Assembly (NCBI GenBank): GCA_958419945.1
Contig: CATZIC010000025.1
Location: forward strand, 1 to 28,086
From: an uncultured Clostridia bacterium
GTDB taxonomy: Bacteria; Bacillota; Clostridia; Christensenellales; Borkfalkiaceae
DNA length: 28,086 nucleotides
Direction of reading: 5' to 3'
The notes under the pieces were generated by a model that saw only the letters and a list, made by a program, of their open reading frames with translations, made no database searches and was not told the origin of the DNA. Within the stretch, counting starts at the first letter, position 1, and every line of letters begins with the position of its first letter. Both the position numbers and the translations under genes were made by a program. Positions 6,153 through 15,123 of this stretch are shown here, piece by piece.

Positions 6153-9100
6153 CCTCCTTCTCGGTGATAGTAACCGATTGAATAAGAACGTAACTTCCGT
6201 TGATGCGTACACCGAAATCAAAGGTTCCCAACGTGGTGAAGAACTCTGCGGTAGCAACGTATTCGAATTGTCCGTTTCCTTTCCAAGAAGGATAGAACTC
6301 TTTACCATAGCCAGTTCCCCATACCTGAACAAAGTCTAAACTGTATTCTTCGTCTGCGTAAACGGTTATGTGAAATACTTCGCCGATAGTAACCGTTTTA
6401 TCCATAACAACTAACATGCAAGTGCCGCGGTAAACGGGGCCGTTTTCAAGCATAACCCAGCCTGCGCCGAGGGCTTCCTGCGTCAAAGCGGTAAATTCCG
6501 CACTGCCGGAAACTGCGCAATTTTTGGTCGCAGCGGTGTGATAATCCGTTTTAATTACGGAAAGCGGCCAGGTAACGCTTGCATCGTCTCTCTTGCTGAC
6601 GGTAGTAACGTAAGATACGACGTTTTCCACAACGCCTGTACCGAAGTTAAATACCACAACGCCTGCGGTACCCCATTCGGCGGTAATTTTGCAAGTTTCG
6701 TCAATAACTACGTTTTTAACGGTGCCTTCGTTTACGGTCGCCACAAAACCGGTTTGGTTTTTGGAAGTAACGGTTGCTCCGCTTAACGTAAATCCGCCGA
6801 CTTCCGCCCCTTGACCGATATATCCGAACAAGGAAAGACCAAAGCCTGCTCCGTCAAAGGAAGTGCCGTCGAATTTGAAGTTTTTAATCTTATGTCCGTT
6901 GCCTACGAATTTACCCGTAAAAGGTATGCCTGCCTGAACGTTGGCCGTAGCGGGATTTTCAACAAGACAAGTTGTTTCGTCGTTTGCCAAATTAACAGGC
7001 TGTTTTGCGATAGAAGTTATAATTGCGTTTTCGAAGTCGAGGTCGGCATCCAAAGTGTAGTAACCTGCAAGGTTATTCTGAATTGCCGTCCAGTCTGAAG
7101 TAGCGGTTACCTTATACCAAACGCTGAAGGTCAACGTTGCGGTAATGGTTTCGTCCTCTTTATAGGAGTAAGTTACCGCCATTTCGCCGGATTTTAACTC
7201 ATAAGAAGGATTTACTTCGGTCGTGGTTTCTGTTTTTCCGCTTGCGTAAGTAAGGGTTAAAGTTGCGGGCGTTAAAACGTCGATGGCTTCGGTAGCCGAG
7301 TAGTAAACGTCGTTTTTAACCTTTTCTGCAGCCATGGAAACCGCATAGTCGTAAACTTCAACCGCAATTTTCGTCGTAACGCCGTTATACGCCACGGTAA
7401 TTTCCGTCTGTCCCAAAGTGCTGAAATCGTAGGTCAGCATTTCAAGCGTCAATTTAGCGTCGGATATAGCGGAACCGTCGGAGTAATTTACGGTAAGTGC
7501 AGAACCTTCGAGGTCTGCTTCGGTCATGGTATAACCTAATTTATAGCGTGTGCTTGCGAGCGTAGCCGAAATAGAAGTAATAACTACTTCGCCGGATTGA
7601 ACGATAATGCCGAAAGTGGTCGTCATTCCGCCGTAATTTACCGCTACGTTATAGGAACCTGCTGTCGCTAAATCGTAAGTGGTGTTATCGAGCATTTCAC
7701 CGGTAATCGCCACGGTTTCAGAGGTGTTATTGTTATAATTAACAACCAACTTAGCGCCCGTTAAATCAAGAGCTTCACCTACTTCATAAGAGGTTTTAAA
7801 GGTAGAGCTTGTATCGATAGCGATACTTAAAATCTGTTTTTGTACGGTAGTAACTTTAATTTCAACGTAGTCGTTTTCGCCTTCGCCGTAGAATGCTTTT
7901 ACGGTCTGAACGCTACCGACTGCGGCCGTTTTATCGTAGCCTTCAACCTTTATGGGGTTGACGGTTTTAGACGTTAAATCGGAGTAATTTTCCTTAATTT
8001 CAATAGCGGTAAGGTCTATATCCAATCCTTCGGTAACAGATAAAGTTTCGGTAACCTTTTCGTATCCCGTAACATTGGGGGCAAGAATTTCCACGATAAT
8101 TTGGCTGCTTGAATTCCAATTTAATGAATGTAAAACAACCGTGATTTTAGCACCTACAGCTACGGTATAAGAGGTCAAGTCCTTAATAGCAATAAAGTGT
8201 GAACCTGTTTCGCCGTCCCAACCGAACGTAAGATCCGCGCCGCCTGCGCCGTAGAAGGAGCAATCGAGAGCGTCGCCGTTTACGTATACGTCGTTTAAAT
8301 AAAGCTTTTCGCCGATAGCCATAGTAGTTTGTTTTGTTGCGATATAAACGTAATCGGGGTTAATCAAAACGGTGCCTACGCCTTCGAAGTATTTCCAACC
8401 TTTACCCAAAACTGCGGTATTATCCTCTATATTTAAAACAAAGCCGTTTTCAACCGTGCTGTAATTTATAACTTCTTCCTGTACTTCCTGTTTTACAGCC
8501 AAAGGAAGTTCTAACGTATTGCCGTTAAATCCTTGATAGGTGCCAACCTGACTTACTACGTTTTTGATCCTGCCGTAATCGTAAGCGGATATAGCGGCGC
8601 CTTCGGAATAAGCGCATCTTAAAGCGCAGGATTCTTCGATGAAAATATTTTCGATAAGCCCTTGGTTGAAACCGACGAGCAATGCGCTGTACTTACCGCC
8701 GGAAATGGAAACGTTTCTTAAAGTAAGGTTTTTAATAGCGCCTGTTTCACCGAGCCAGCCGAACATTGCAACGCCGTAAGCGTCAGCCTTCCAACCTGCT
8801 TCTCTGCCGATCTTATAGTTTTTAACGGTGTATCCGCGTCCGTCGAGCGTACCGGTAAAGGCAATACCGTTCTGAACCTTGTCGGAGTTTTCGGTGCCTG
8901 CGGGGATTTCGTCGTCGCCGATTGCAAGTTTGTTGCCGTTTCCGCTGTTATAAATAGGAGCGGCGCCGATAACGCTTTGCCAGCCGTTTTCAAAGTCGAG
9001 GTCTTTTTGTAATACGTAGTAACCGTCAAGGTCGTTTGCGATTGCTTTAAATTCGTCGATTGTATCGATAAAGTAAGCAACGGTATAAACTACGAAGTTT

Positions 9101-10080
9101 CCGTCAGCCTTAGCAAGGGTCTGACCCATGGAAAGACTTAAAGTTCCGTCGGCATTAAGAAGGTTCGCGCCCTTCATATCGACTGCGGCGGTAACGCCCT
9201 CCACAGCATATTTACCTGCTTCCGAATATTCGAACAAAACTTCGGTGTATTCGGTTAAGTCGGCTATAGTGCGTTCTTTAACTTCCACAAAAAGTGTTTT
9301 GGTAATTCCCGCATAGGTAAAATCTACTTCGATTTCGCCTGCTTCGGTAAGTGCGTATTCGCCTACTTCGAAGTCCGCAAGCGTTACCTCGGTTTCGTTG
9401 CCGTAAATGTCTGTGTAGCTGGCGGTAAGTCCTGCTAAATCGAGGGTTGTAGCGCCTTCGTCAAGGTAATACAAAGTCTTAACTTCTTCGGTGTTCCAAG
9501 ATAATACTGGGTCGTTTACGACAAGGGTAACCGCCTCGCTCTTTTGGCTGTCGACGTATCCTTCTTCGGTTGTTTTTGCAACGACCGTAACTTGGTATTC
9601 ACCCTTTTCGGTAATATCGAAGGTGTAAGTGGTTTCCGTAACGGTGGCTTTCTTTTCTTCGCCTACGTAAATTTCGTATTCGGAAGCCTTTTCGACCGCC
9701 GCCCACGTAATTACGTTTTTATCGATTGTAACTACGGGTGCCAAAATTGCTTCGGGCGCATCGTATACGTAGGTAACCTTGTTACTCGGCACGCTATCAC
9801 GATAGTCGCCGTTAGATTTGGCGGTAACGTATACGTCGTAACTGCCCTCATCGGTTACGTTATCGATAGTATAGCTTGTGCCTTTTACGTTTACGGCGGG
9901 GTTATTCCCAACCTTAACGTCGTAACTGTCGGCGTTTTCAACCGCCTGCCAGCTAACCACGTTGCCGTCTAAAGTGGCAGTGGGTGCGGCAAGCTGGGTT
10001 TTGACAGGGCCCGTGCATGCGACCATGCAAAGGGCTGCCAATAAACTAACTATCAATGCGATAATAGTCTTTTTGCTCAT
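6145..10080 (-). CDS. Very large surface lipoprotein with FN3-, Ig-like and GLUG-like repeats (N-terminal part of a split GH16 protein)
   Basis: 1311 residues. A lipoprotein signal (lipobox MVAC, Cys22) is followed by two similar FN3-like repeats (about 29-105 and 113-190; 'VVSWQAVENADSYDV' and 'VITWAAVEKASEYEI'). Next come a Big_3-like Ig domain (about 195-270), a GLUG-like block (about 350-510, 'FTGTLDGRGYTVKNY'), at least three more Big_3-like domains with the 'LDLTGAKLVVNYNNN' pattern, and a second GLUG-like block ('FTGKFVGNGHKIKNF'). A final Ig-like domain ends at 'VTITEKEGA' and a stop. GLUG and Big_3 modules are adhesion or binding modules on surface proteins. The GH16 domain begins immediately after the stop in another frame, so the native product may be a ~1690-residue enzyme. 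The start has AGGAGG at good spacing. It lies 17 bases after the ROK gene. Confidence 0.85.
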   Translation of the reverse strand: MSKKTIIALIVSLLAALCMVACTGPVKTQLAAPTATLDGNVVSWQAVENADSYDVKVGNNPAVNVKGTSYTIDNVTDEGSYDVYVTAKSNGDYRDSVPSNKVTYVYDAPEAILAPVVTIDKNVITWAAVEKASEYEIYVGEEKKATVTETTYTFDITEKGEYQVTVVAKTTEEGYVDSQKSEAVTLVVNDPVLSWNTEEVKTLYYLDEGATTLDLAGLTASYTDIYGNETEVTLADFEVGEYALTEAGEIEVDFTYAGITKTLFVEVKERTIADLTEYTEVLFEYSEAGKYAVEGVTAAVDMKGANLLNADGTLSLSMGQTLAKADGNFVVYTVAYFIDTIDEFKAIANDLDGYYVLQKDLDFENGWQSVIGAAPIYNSGNGNKLAIGDDEIPAGTENSDKVQNGIAFTGTLDGRGYTVKNYKIGREAGWKADAYGVAMFGWLGETGAIKNLTLRNVSISGGKYSALLVGFNQGLIENIFIEESCALRCAYSEGAAISAYDYGRIKNVVSQVGTYQGFNGNTLELPLAVKQEVQEEVINYSTVENGFVLNIEDNTAVLGKGWKYFEGVGTVLINPDYVYIATKQTTMAIGEKLYLNDVYVNGDALDCSFYGAGGADLTFGWDGETGSHFIAIKDLTSYTVAVGAKITVVLHSLNWNSSSQIIVEILAPNVTGYEKVTETLSVTEGLDIDLTAIEIKENYSDLTSKTVNPIKVEGYDKTAAVGSVQTVKAFYGEGENDYVEIKVTTVQKQILSIAIDTSSTFKTSYEVGEALDLTGAKLVVNYNNNTSETVAITGEMLDNTTYDLATAGSYNVAVNYGGMTTTFGIIVQSGEVVITSISATLASTRYKLGYTMTEADLEGSALTVNYSDGSAISDAKLTLEMLTYDFSTLGQTEITVAYNGVTTKIAVEVYDYAVSMAAEKVKNDVYYSATEAIDVLTPATLTLTYASGKTETTTEVNPSYELKSGEMAVTYSYKEDETITATLTFSVWYKVTATSDWTAIQNNLAGYYTLDADLDFENAIITSIAKQPVNLANDETTCLVENPATANVQAGIPFTGKFVGNGHKIKNFKFDGTSFDGAGFGLSLFGYIGQGAEVGGFTLSGATVTSKNQTGFVATVNEGTVKNVVIDETCKITAEWGTAGVVVFNFGTGVVENVVSYVTTVSKRDDASVTWPLSVIKTDYHTAATKNCAVSGSAEFTALTQEALGAGWVMLENGPVYRGTCMLVVMDKTVTIGEVFHITVYADEEYSLDFVQVWGTGYGKEFYPSWKGNGQFEYVATAEFFTTLGTFDFGVRINGSYVLIQSVTITEKEGA

Positions 10081-10097
10081 TTCTTTTCCTCCTGAAA

Positions 10098-11231
10098 TTA
10101 AATAAATATATCATCTGTCAAAGCCTCTACGGCTTTGTAAATTGCGCCGATTATAGCGGCGTCTGCTCCCAAAGTGGTGTATTTTACGTCGCAACTGTTT
10201 ATCGACTTAGACACCTCGTTTTTAACAAGGTCTAAATAGGTATCGCCGAATAATTGAATTCTTCCCGATAAAACTATGGTGGAAATATTAAGTAGTTCCA
10301 CAACGTCTTTTAAAACCTTACCGAGACACACCGCCGTTTTGTTTACGTATTCGTAAATTCTTAGGTCGGTTTTGTAACCCTCGGCAATATCTTTGGTGTG
10401 CATATCCTTTCCCGTCAGAGTTTTAACGTAATTTTTGATAGCACGAAGGGAAACGAATTCGTCAAGGCAGTCGTTTTTGCCGTCGAATTCGGTGTGGATA
10501 AGTCCGACCTCTCCCGCAAATCCCTGCACGCCGGTATATAACTTCCCGCCGAGGATAAGCGCACCGCCTATACCTTCGTCAACGTGAACTAACATTCCGT
10601 CCTTGACCCCTTGCATGGTTCCGCGATACATTTCGCCAAGCCCCGCTAAGTTAATGTCGTTCGTCATCATTACGGGAACGCCGAACTGTTTTTTAAACAG
10701 ATTTACTATAGAGTTTTGTTCGCTGAAAATGTTCTTGTCGAATTGCGGTGACAGTTGCAATTCCCCCGTAAGCGTGTTTACCTTTCCGGGGATAGCAAGA
10801 TCGATACCAAGTAGCGGTATATCCCTGTATTCGGGCTTTCCGAGAAGATTTTTTACAGTCAGAACAAGTTCGTAAAGCATTGCAATATCGTACTTATCCA
10901 CACGCATGGTAACGCTTTCCAGAATCTGCATCTTCATGTTGCTTAAAACCACGGTGGCGTAATAGTTTGCAAGTCCTACCACCACGATATAACCGAAGTT
11001 TTCGTTTACCGTGTAATACACTGCACGCCGTCCCACGCTGGATTTGCTTTCGGTTTCCACCTGTCTTATGTAACCGCCTTCCGCTAACTTGTCGATTATC
11101 TGCGAAAGTGCGGCGTTTGACAGATTCAACTTTTTGGAAAGCATGGTTGCCGAAAGCGAGCCGTTACGTAGTTCACGCATGATAAGTTGATTATTAAGTT
11201 GTCTTGCGTAAGTTTGGTTTTTACCCGTCAT
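10098..11231 (-). CDS. ROK-family transcriptional regulator (NagC/XylR type)
   Basis: 377 residues: an N-terminal winged helix-turn-helix (about 12-60, 'SLSATMLSKKLNLSNAALSQ'), then a ROK sugar-kinase-like fold. The catalytic-type Asp is present (NDINLAGLGE, Asp192), as is the Gly-rich DEGIGGALI (218-226). Two hallmarks have decayed. The ATP phosphate loop (normally DxGGT) reads VVGLANYYAT, and the Cys-rich zinc motif after GHxx is reduced to a single Cys (GLIHTEFDGKNDCLDEF). It is therefore a regulator rather than a kinase, and it may not bind zinc in the standard way. ROK regulators normally repress sugar genes until a sugar or sugar phosphate binds. Lying within the glucan operon (48 and 17 bases from its neighbours), it is the prime candidate to control the divergent promoters at 17671-17899. 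An AAGGAAG site precedes the ATG. Confidence 0.9.
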   Translation of the reverse strand: MTGKNQTYARQLNNQLIMRELRNGSLSATMLSKKLNLSNAALSQIIDKLAEGGYIRQVETESKSSVGRRAVYYTVNENFGYIVVVGLANYYATVVLSNMKMQILESVTMRVDKYDIAMLYELVLTVKNLLGKPEYRDIPLLGIDLAIPGKVNTLTGELQLSPQFDKNIFSEQNSIVNLFKKQFGVPVMMTNDINLAGLGEMYRGTMQGVKDGMLVHVDEGIGGALILGGKLYTGVQGFAGEVGLIHTEFDGKNDCLDEFVSLRAIKNYVKTLTGKDMHTKDIAEGYKTDLRIYEYVNKTAVCLGKVLKDVVELLNISTIVLSGRIQLFGDTYLDLVKNEVSKSINSCDVKYTTLGADAAIIGAIYKAVEALTDDIFI

Positions 11232-11279
11232 TTTTTTCTTCCTTATTGTATATCGTAATCAGATAAAGCAATCGTTTGC

Positions 11280-14255
11280 TTATTGCAAAACACCGTCCAC
11301 ACGGCAATTCGTAATTACGGCGGCGGAGTTTTTACCGCAGATAACGCCGACGTTTGCACCGCCCGAAGCGGAGCAGTCTATAAACTCGCAGTTTGTAACG
11401 CTTCCCGAAAGGGTACCTGCCACAACCCCTACGAATCCGCCTATGACGTCGTTATCGTAATGGCGCACTTCGCCGTTAATTTCGTAATCGCCGGTAAAGT
11501 AGGAGGCAACTCTTACGTTCTCGAAGCAAACGTTTGTTACAACGCCGGAGACGTAACTGAAAAGGCCTACGTTATACCTTGAAGTATGGAAGGGATAGAC
11601 CGTTTCGTCCGGTTTTTCGACGCCGGTATCTTCGTCGAAGTATTTTCCGCTGAAATCGTTTCTGTCGATATTAAGATTGCTTATTTTGTGTCCGTTTCCG
11701 TTCAAAACACCGCTAAAGTCAAGTCCAAGGTAGTGGCTTCCGACCGAAGTCATGGTCCTCCCCCCGAAGTCGAGGTCAGCCGTCAAAATAAGGGTTTTTG
11801 AAAGCAGTTCGGGCTTAGTCTTAATTTGCTCTTTGTAGTTCAAAAATTCTTCGACCGAGCCTATTTCCAAAACGGTATCTTTGTCGTAACAAACCACTGT
11901 TGCGGCGTAAACCTCGCTATCCGTTATAAACTTAACGGGAACGTCGTGCGTGCCGAAGCCTGTAAAGAAGTCGGCTTTTATCTTAACCAGATTGCCTTCT
12001 GCGTCGTACTCAACCGCCTTGTCGTAACGCGTTACCTTCACGATATCTTTTGTAAGGTTTTCGGGAAGTGTAAACGTTACGTACTCGGTTTCTCCTCTAT
12101 ACACTATAGCGTAGTTTCCGTCGAACGTTTTGTTTGCTTTTACGGTTACCGTAAGACTGTCCGTTTTGCCGTTTCCTGCCGTAACCTTTACGGTAAACTG
12201 TCCGTCCCGAACGTAAGGGCTAACGCGAATTATACCGCCTTGGTCAAGTGTTACGCCCTGAAGCTTTTCGGTAAGTTCGAAGTCCACTTTGCCGTTTGCT
12301 TCCAACGGTAAAACGGTTACGTCAAGTTTGTAACTTACGCCCGCATGCATCACCGTTTCCATGCCTTCGTCAAAGAATACTTCGGAAACCTTTTCATAAA
12401 CGTAAAATTCGTAAAAGGCTTCCATATCCAAACAGGACGCTTTTACTTTAAAATAGTTGTTGCCTTTTTGTAATTGTCTTGTGTTTATAACTCCCGTCGT
12501 GCCGTTAAGACAGTCCGGATCCCCTTCAACAACCGAAAACCTTACGCCGGATTCTTCGGCCGCGTAAGCGGGGTTTGTTACCACTTTTAAGGTAATGCTG
12601 TCCCCACGGGTTATAAATTCTTCGGTGTTTGTAAATTCAAGTTTTCTCAGTTCGTATCTTATTTCCGTAGATTTAAGCACGGGAAGGCTTCCGCTTGATA
12701 CCTGCCAATTTTCTTCATACGCCGAAAAGTCGTTATTTTTCATAGCCTCGACGCTATCGAAAAGTTTGTTTGTATCCGCGTCGTATACGTCGGAAAAAGG
12801 ATAATTCTCGGTTTTTACCGCATAGCAGTTTTTAAACACGCCTTTTGATACGTCGGTCTGAGACATACCCGAAAAGCAGCCGATATTTGAACCGCCGGAA
12901 ACCCTTCCGAGGCTATAACAGTTTTCTATTTCGCCCTCGTTTCTGCCGACGAAACCGCCTAAAACCCTGTAAACTTCACCGGAAATAACGCTTACGTCCG
13001 CCCAGCAGTTTTTGATTTTACCGCAGTTTACGCCCACGAATCCGCCGGAATAGGAGCGTACTGCGTTTACTTTACCGGCAGGATTTTTAACGCCGAGGTT
13101 TCTAACTTCGCCTTGCGCCGTGATATATCCGAATAATCCGGAATTGTAGGCCAAATCGTCGCTTCTGGTAATATAAAATCCGCTTATGGTATGGCCGTTT
13201 CCGTCAAAGGTCCCCGAAAACGCCCAATCGGTTGCGGTGCCGTCGGTTACGTCGTGATAAACCCCGATAGGGTTCCAACCCTTGCCGTTGTTGTAGCCCT
13301 CTCCGCTCGGAGACAGATAATCGGTAAGGTCTATATCCGCAACCATTACGTAGTAACCGGAAAGTGCTTCACGGCTGTCGTTAATAGCGGCAAGCTCTTC
13401 GGCAGTAGCAATGTATTTTGCAACCCTTACCGTCAAGGAAACTGCGTTTTTCATTGTAACCGCTTTTAAGAGGTTATCGCCCATAGGCATTGCGGCTATC
13501 GCCTGTTTTTTAACGGTAAGAAGGTTTTGTTCTTTATCGTAACTCCAATCGTCATCGGATAGCACGGTATGCCCGCGGGTAACCTTTAAAACCCCTTGAG
13601 CCTCGGCTTCTTCGTTTATACCGAAATCAAATCCAAAGCTTACGTCGCTTCCCCTTTGGTATTCGGAAATCTTTAAACTTTCGGTTGCGGTAACGTAATT
13701 TCCGACCGCCGCCTTGAAAGTTTTTTCCGCCTTCACCCCTTTAGCGGTCGCAACGACGGTAAAAGGATCTCCGTCCGAAACGTTTTTGGAAAACGCGATT
13801 TTACCCGTAACGGCATTGACGGTTATTCCCGCATACTGCTCTTTAAGAGCGTATGAAACCGAATATAACGGCTCCGAAAGGGCGTTTACCTCGTCCCCCG
13901 AAACTATATATTCGGAAGGGTTTGTGAAGCTTATCGTAGGCGTAATGGTCTTGGTTCTCACCGTACAAACGGCCTCGTCCAAAACCTTATCATTGGCCAC
14001 GGCAAGAAGTACTACTTGCGTGTAGTCGGCAACGGTATCGGAAACGGTAAACTTGCCGTCTTCGGCTACTTCCACGCCATTTGTGGGTGTAGCAAGGCGA
14101 TAGGTAACCTTTTTACCGCTTGAAGTAACGTAATCGCCGCTTCTAACTTCGTATTCCGCCCTGTCGAAAGCCACCTTTTCGGTGGAACACCCCACCGCAA
14201 AAAGTAGTGAGGTAAGGGCTAATATTGTCAAAAGGATAATAAGATATTTTTTCAT
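11280..14255 (-). CDS. Surface lipoprotein with Ig-like and GLUG repeats
   Basis: 991 residues. The start used is the ATG at 14255 (MKKYLIILL), one base past the permease stop, with AAAGG at 5-base spacing; an earlier in-frame start inside the permease gene would spoil the signal peptide. The lipobox AVGC puts the lipid on Cys23. Ig-like domains occupy about 30-290. A GLUG block follows (about 330-500; 'FSGTFDGNGHTISGFYI', 'GGFVGRNEGEIENCYS'), then more Ig-like domains (about 520-790). A second GLUG block runs to the C-terminus ('FSGVLNGNGHKISNLNI', 'GGFVGVVAGTLSGSVTNCEF'). No catalytic domain is recognised. Placed directly after the sugar permeases, it probably binds the polysaccharide or anchors it near the transporter, though plain adhesion is possible. 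Its architecture parallels the lipoprotein at 6145-10080. Confidence 0.85.
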   Translation of the reverse strand: MKKYLIILLTILALTSLLFAVGCSTEKVAFDRAEYEVRSGDYVTSSGKKVTYRLATPTNGVEVAEDGKFTVSDTVADYTQVVLLAVANDKVLDEAVCTVRTKTITPTISFTNPSEYIVSGDEVNALSEPLYSVSYALKEQYAGITVNAVTGKIAFSKNVSDGDPFTVVATAKGVKAEKTFKAAVGNYVTATESLKISEYQRGSDVSFGFDFGINEEAEAQGVLKVTRGHTVLSDDDWSYDKEQNLLTVKKQAIAAMPMGDNLLKAVTMKNAVSLTVRVAKYIATAEELAAINDSREALSGYYVMVADIDLTDYLSPSGEGYNNGKGWNPIGVYHDVTDGTATDWAFSGTFDGNGHTISGFYITRSDDLAYNSGLFGYITAQGEVRNLGVKNPAGKVNAVRSYSGGFVGVNCGKIKNCWADVSVISGEVYRVLGGFVGRNEGEIENCYSLGRVSGGSNIGCFSGMSQTDVSKGVFKNCYAVKTENYPFSDVYDADTNKLFDSVEAMKNNDFSAYEENWQVSSGSLPVLKSTEIRYELRKLEFTNTEEFITRGDSITLKVVTNPAYAAEESGVRFSVVEGDPDCLNGTTGVINTRQLQKGNNYFKVKASCLDMEAFYEFYVYEKVSEVFFDEGMETVMHAGVSYKLDVTVLPLEANGKVDFELTEKLQGVTLDQGGIIRVSPYVRDGQFTVKVTAGNGKTDSLTVTVKANKTFDGNYAIVYRGETEYVTFTLPENLTKDIVKVTRYDKAVEYDAEGNLVKIKADFFTGFGTHDVPVKFITDSEVYAATVVCYDKDTVLEIGSVEEFLNYKEQIKTKPELLSKTLILTADLDFGGRTMTSVGSHYLGLDFSGVLNGNGHKISNLNIDRNDFSGKYFDEDTGVEKPDETVYPFHTSRYNVGLFSYVSGVVTNVCFENVRVASYFTGDYEINGEVRHYDNDVIGGFVGVVAGTLSGSVTNCEFIDCSASGGANVGVICGKNSAAVITNCRVDGVLQ

Positions 14256-14256
14256 T

Positions 14257-15114
14257 TTAACCTTTAAGACCGCCTGCAACGGTATTTTTTATAATAGTTT
14301 TTTGGAAGCATGCAAACAGTATCGCAATAGGAACGACCGCAATCATTACCGCCGAGAAGGTAAGCGGATACTGTCCGGAAGTGGCTTCCTGAAGTTCCTG
14401 CAAACCTACCGCAAGGGTTTTCACGTCGTGCATAAAAAGGTATGGCGTGGAATAATCGTTCCATATAACTATAGCTTGCAAAATACAAACGGCAATAATG
14501 GGGCCTTTCGCAAGCGGAAGCATTACCCGAAACAGTATATCGAACCTGTTTGCACCGTCTATCTGAGCAGCTTCTGCGTAGCTCCAGGAAATGGTTTTAA
14601 ATGAACTGTGAAGCAGTATAAAGTTAAAACCGAAACAGCCTGAGTACAAAAACAACACGCCGATAAGAGAGTTATTTATATGGAAAAAGTCCATCATTTT
14701 AACCTGCGCAGGCAGTGTCCCTACGATAGGAACCACCATCGTGAAAATCGCGGCGCCAAGTATAAACTTTTTACCTGGGAACTCATATTTAGCAACGCAG
14801 TAAGCGGAAATAGCGGAAAGTCCTACGTTTATAACGGTACCTAAAACCGTGGTTACTATGCTCATTAAAAGCATGCTGAAAACTGTCTGACCTTCAAGTT
14901 CGAAGTTTAAAACTTCTATAATGTTATCGAACTTCCAGGATTTCGGAAATCCGAAAAAGTTGCCGGAATTATATTCGGTTACGCTTTTAAAGGAATTTAT
15001 AAGCATCCATAAAAAGGGTCCCAAAAGGGATATCGCATAAAGACAAAATATTGCGAAAACCACCCATTTTACAACGTTAAAGGCACCGATTTTTTTACTT
15101 TTTACCTTTCTCAT
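14257..15114 (-). CDS. Sugar ABC transporter permease, MalG/CUT1 type
   Basis: 285 residues with about six membrane helices. The cytoplasmic EAA loop, which docks the ATPase, is at 181-200 (EAAQIDGANRFDILFRVMLP), matching the consensus EAAxxDGAxxxxxxxxixlP of MalG-type subunits. The ATG at 15114 has an AGGAG site. It is 9 bases after the other permease gene and 1 base before the next lipoprotein, so it is co-transcribed. It pairs with the permease at 15124 and the binding protein at 17947. No ATPase gene is in the window; Gram-positive CUT1 systems often share one MsmX-like ATPase encoded elsewhere. Confidence 0.94.
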   Translation of the reverse strand: MRKVKSKKIGAFNVVKWVVFAIFCLYAISLLGPFLWMLINSFKSVTEYNSGNFFGFPKSWKFDNIIEVLNFELEGQTVFSMLLMSIVTTVLGTVINVGLSAISAYCVAKYEFPGKKFILGAAIFTMVVPIVGTLPAQVKMMDFFHINNSLIGVLFLYSGCFGFNFILLHSSFKTISWSYAEAAQIDGANRFDILFRVMLPLAKGPIIAVCILQAIVIWNDYSTPYLFMHDVKTLAVGLQELQEATSGQYPLTFSAVMIAVVPIAILFACFQKTIIKNTVAGGLKG

Positions 15115-15123
15115 ATTCCACTC

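Noticed and set aside
5004..6332. A long GH16 frame starting at ATG 6332
   Set aside because: The first ~60 residues are an out-of-frame reading of the last Ig-like domain of the lipoprotein and look like no protein family; no ribosome binding site or signal peptide is present.
11280..14279. Start of the GLUG lipoprotein at 14279
   Set aside because: It would put eight residues before the signal peptide and overlap the permease gene; ATG 14255 has a ribosome binding site and a normal lipoprotein signal.
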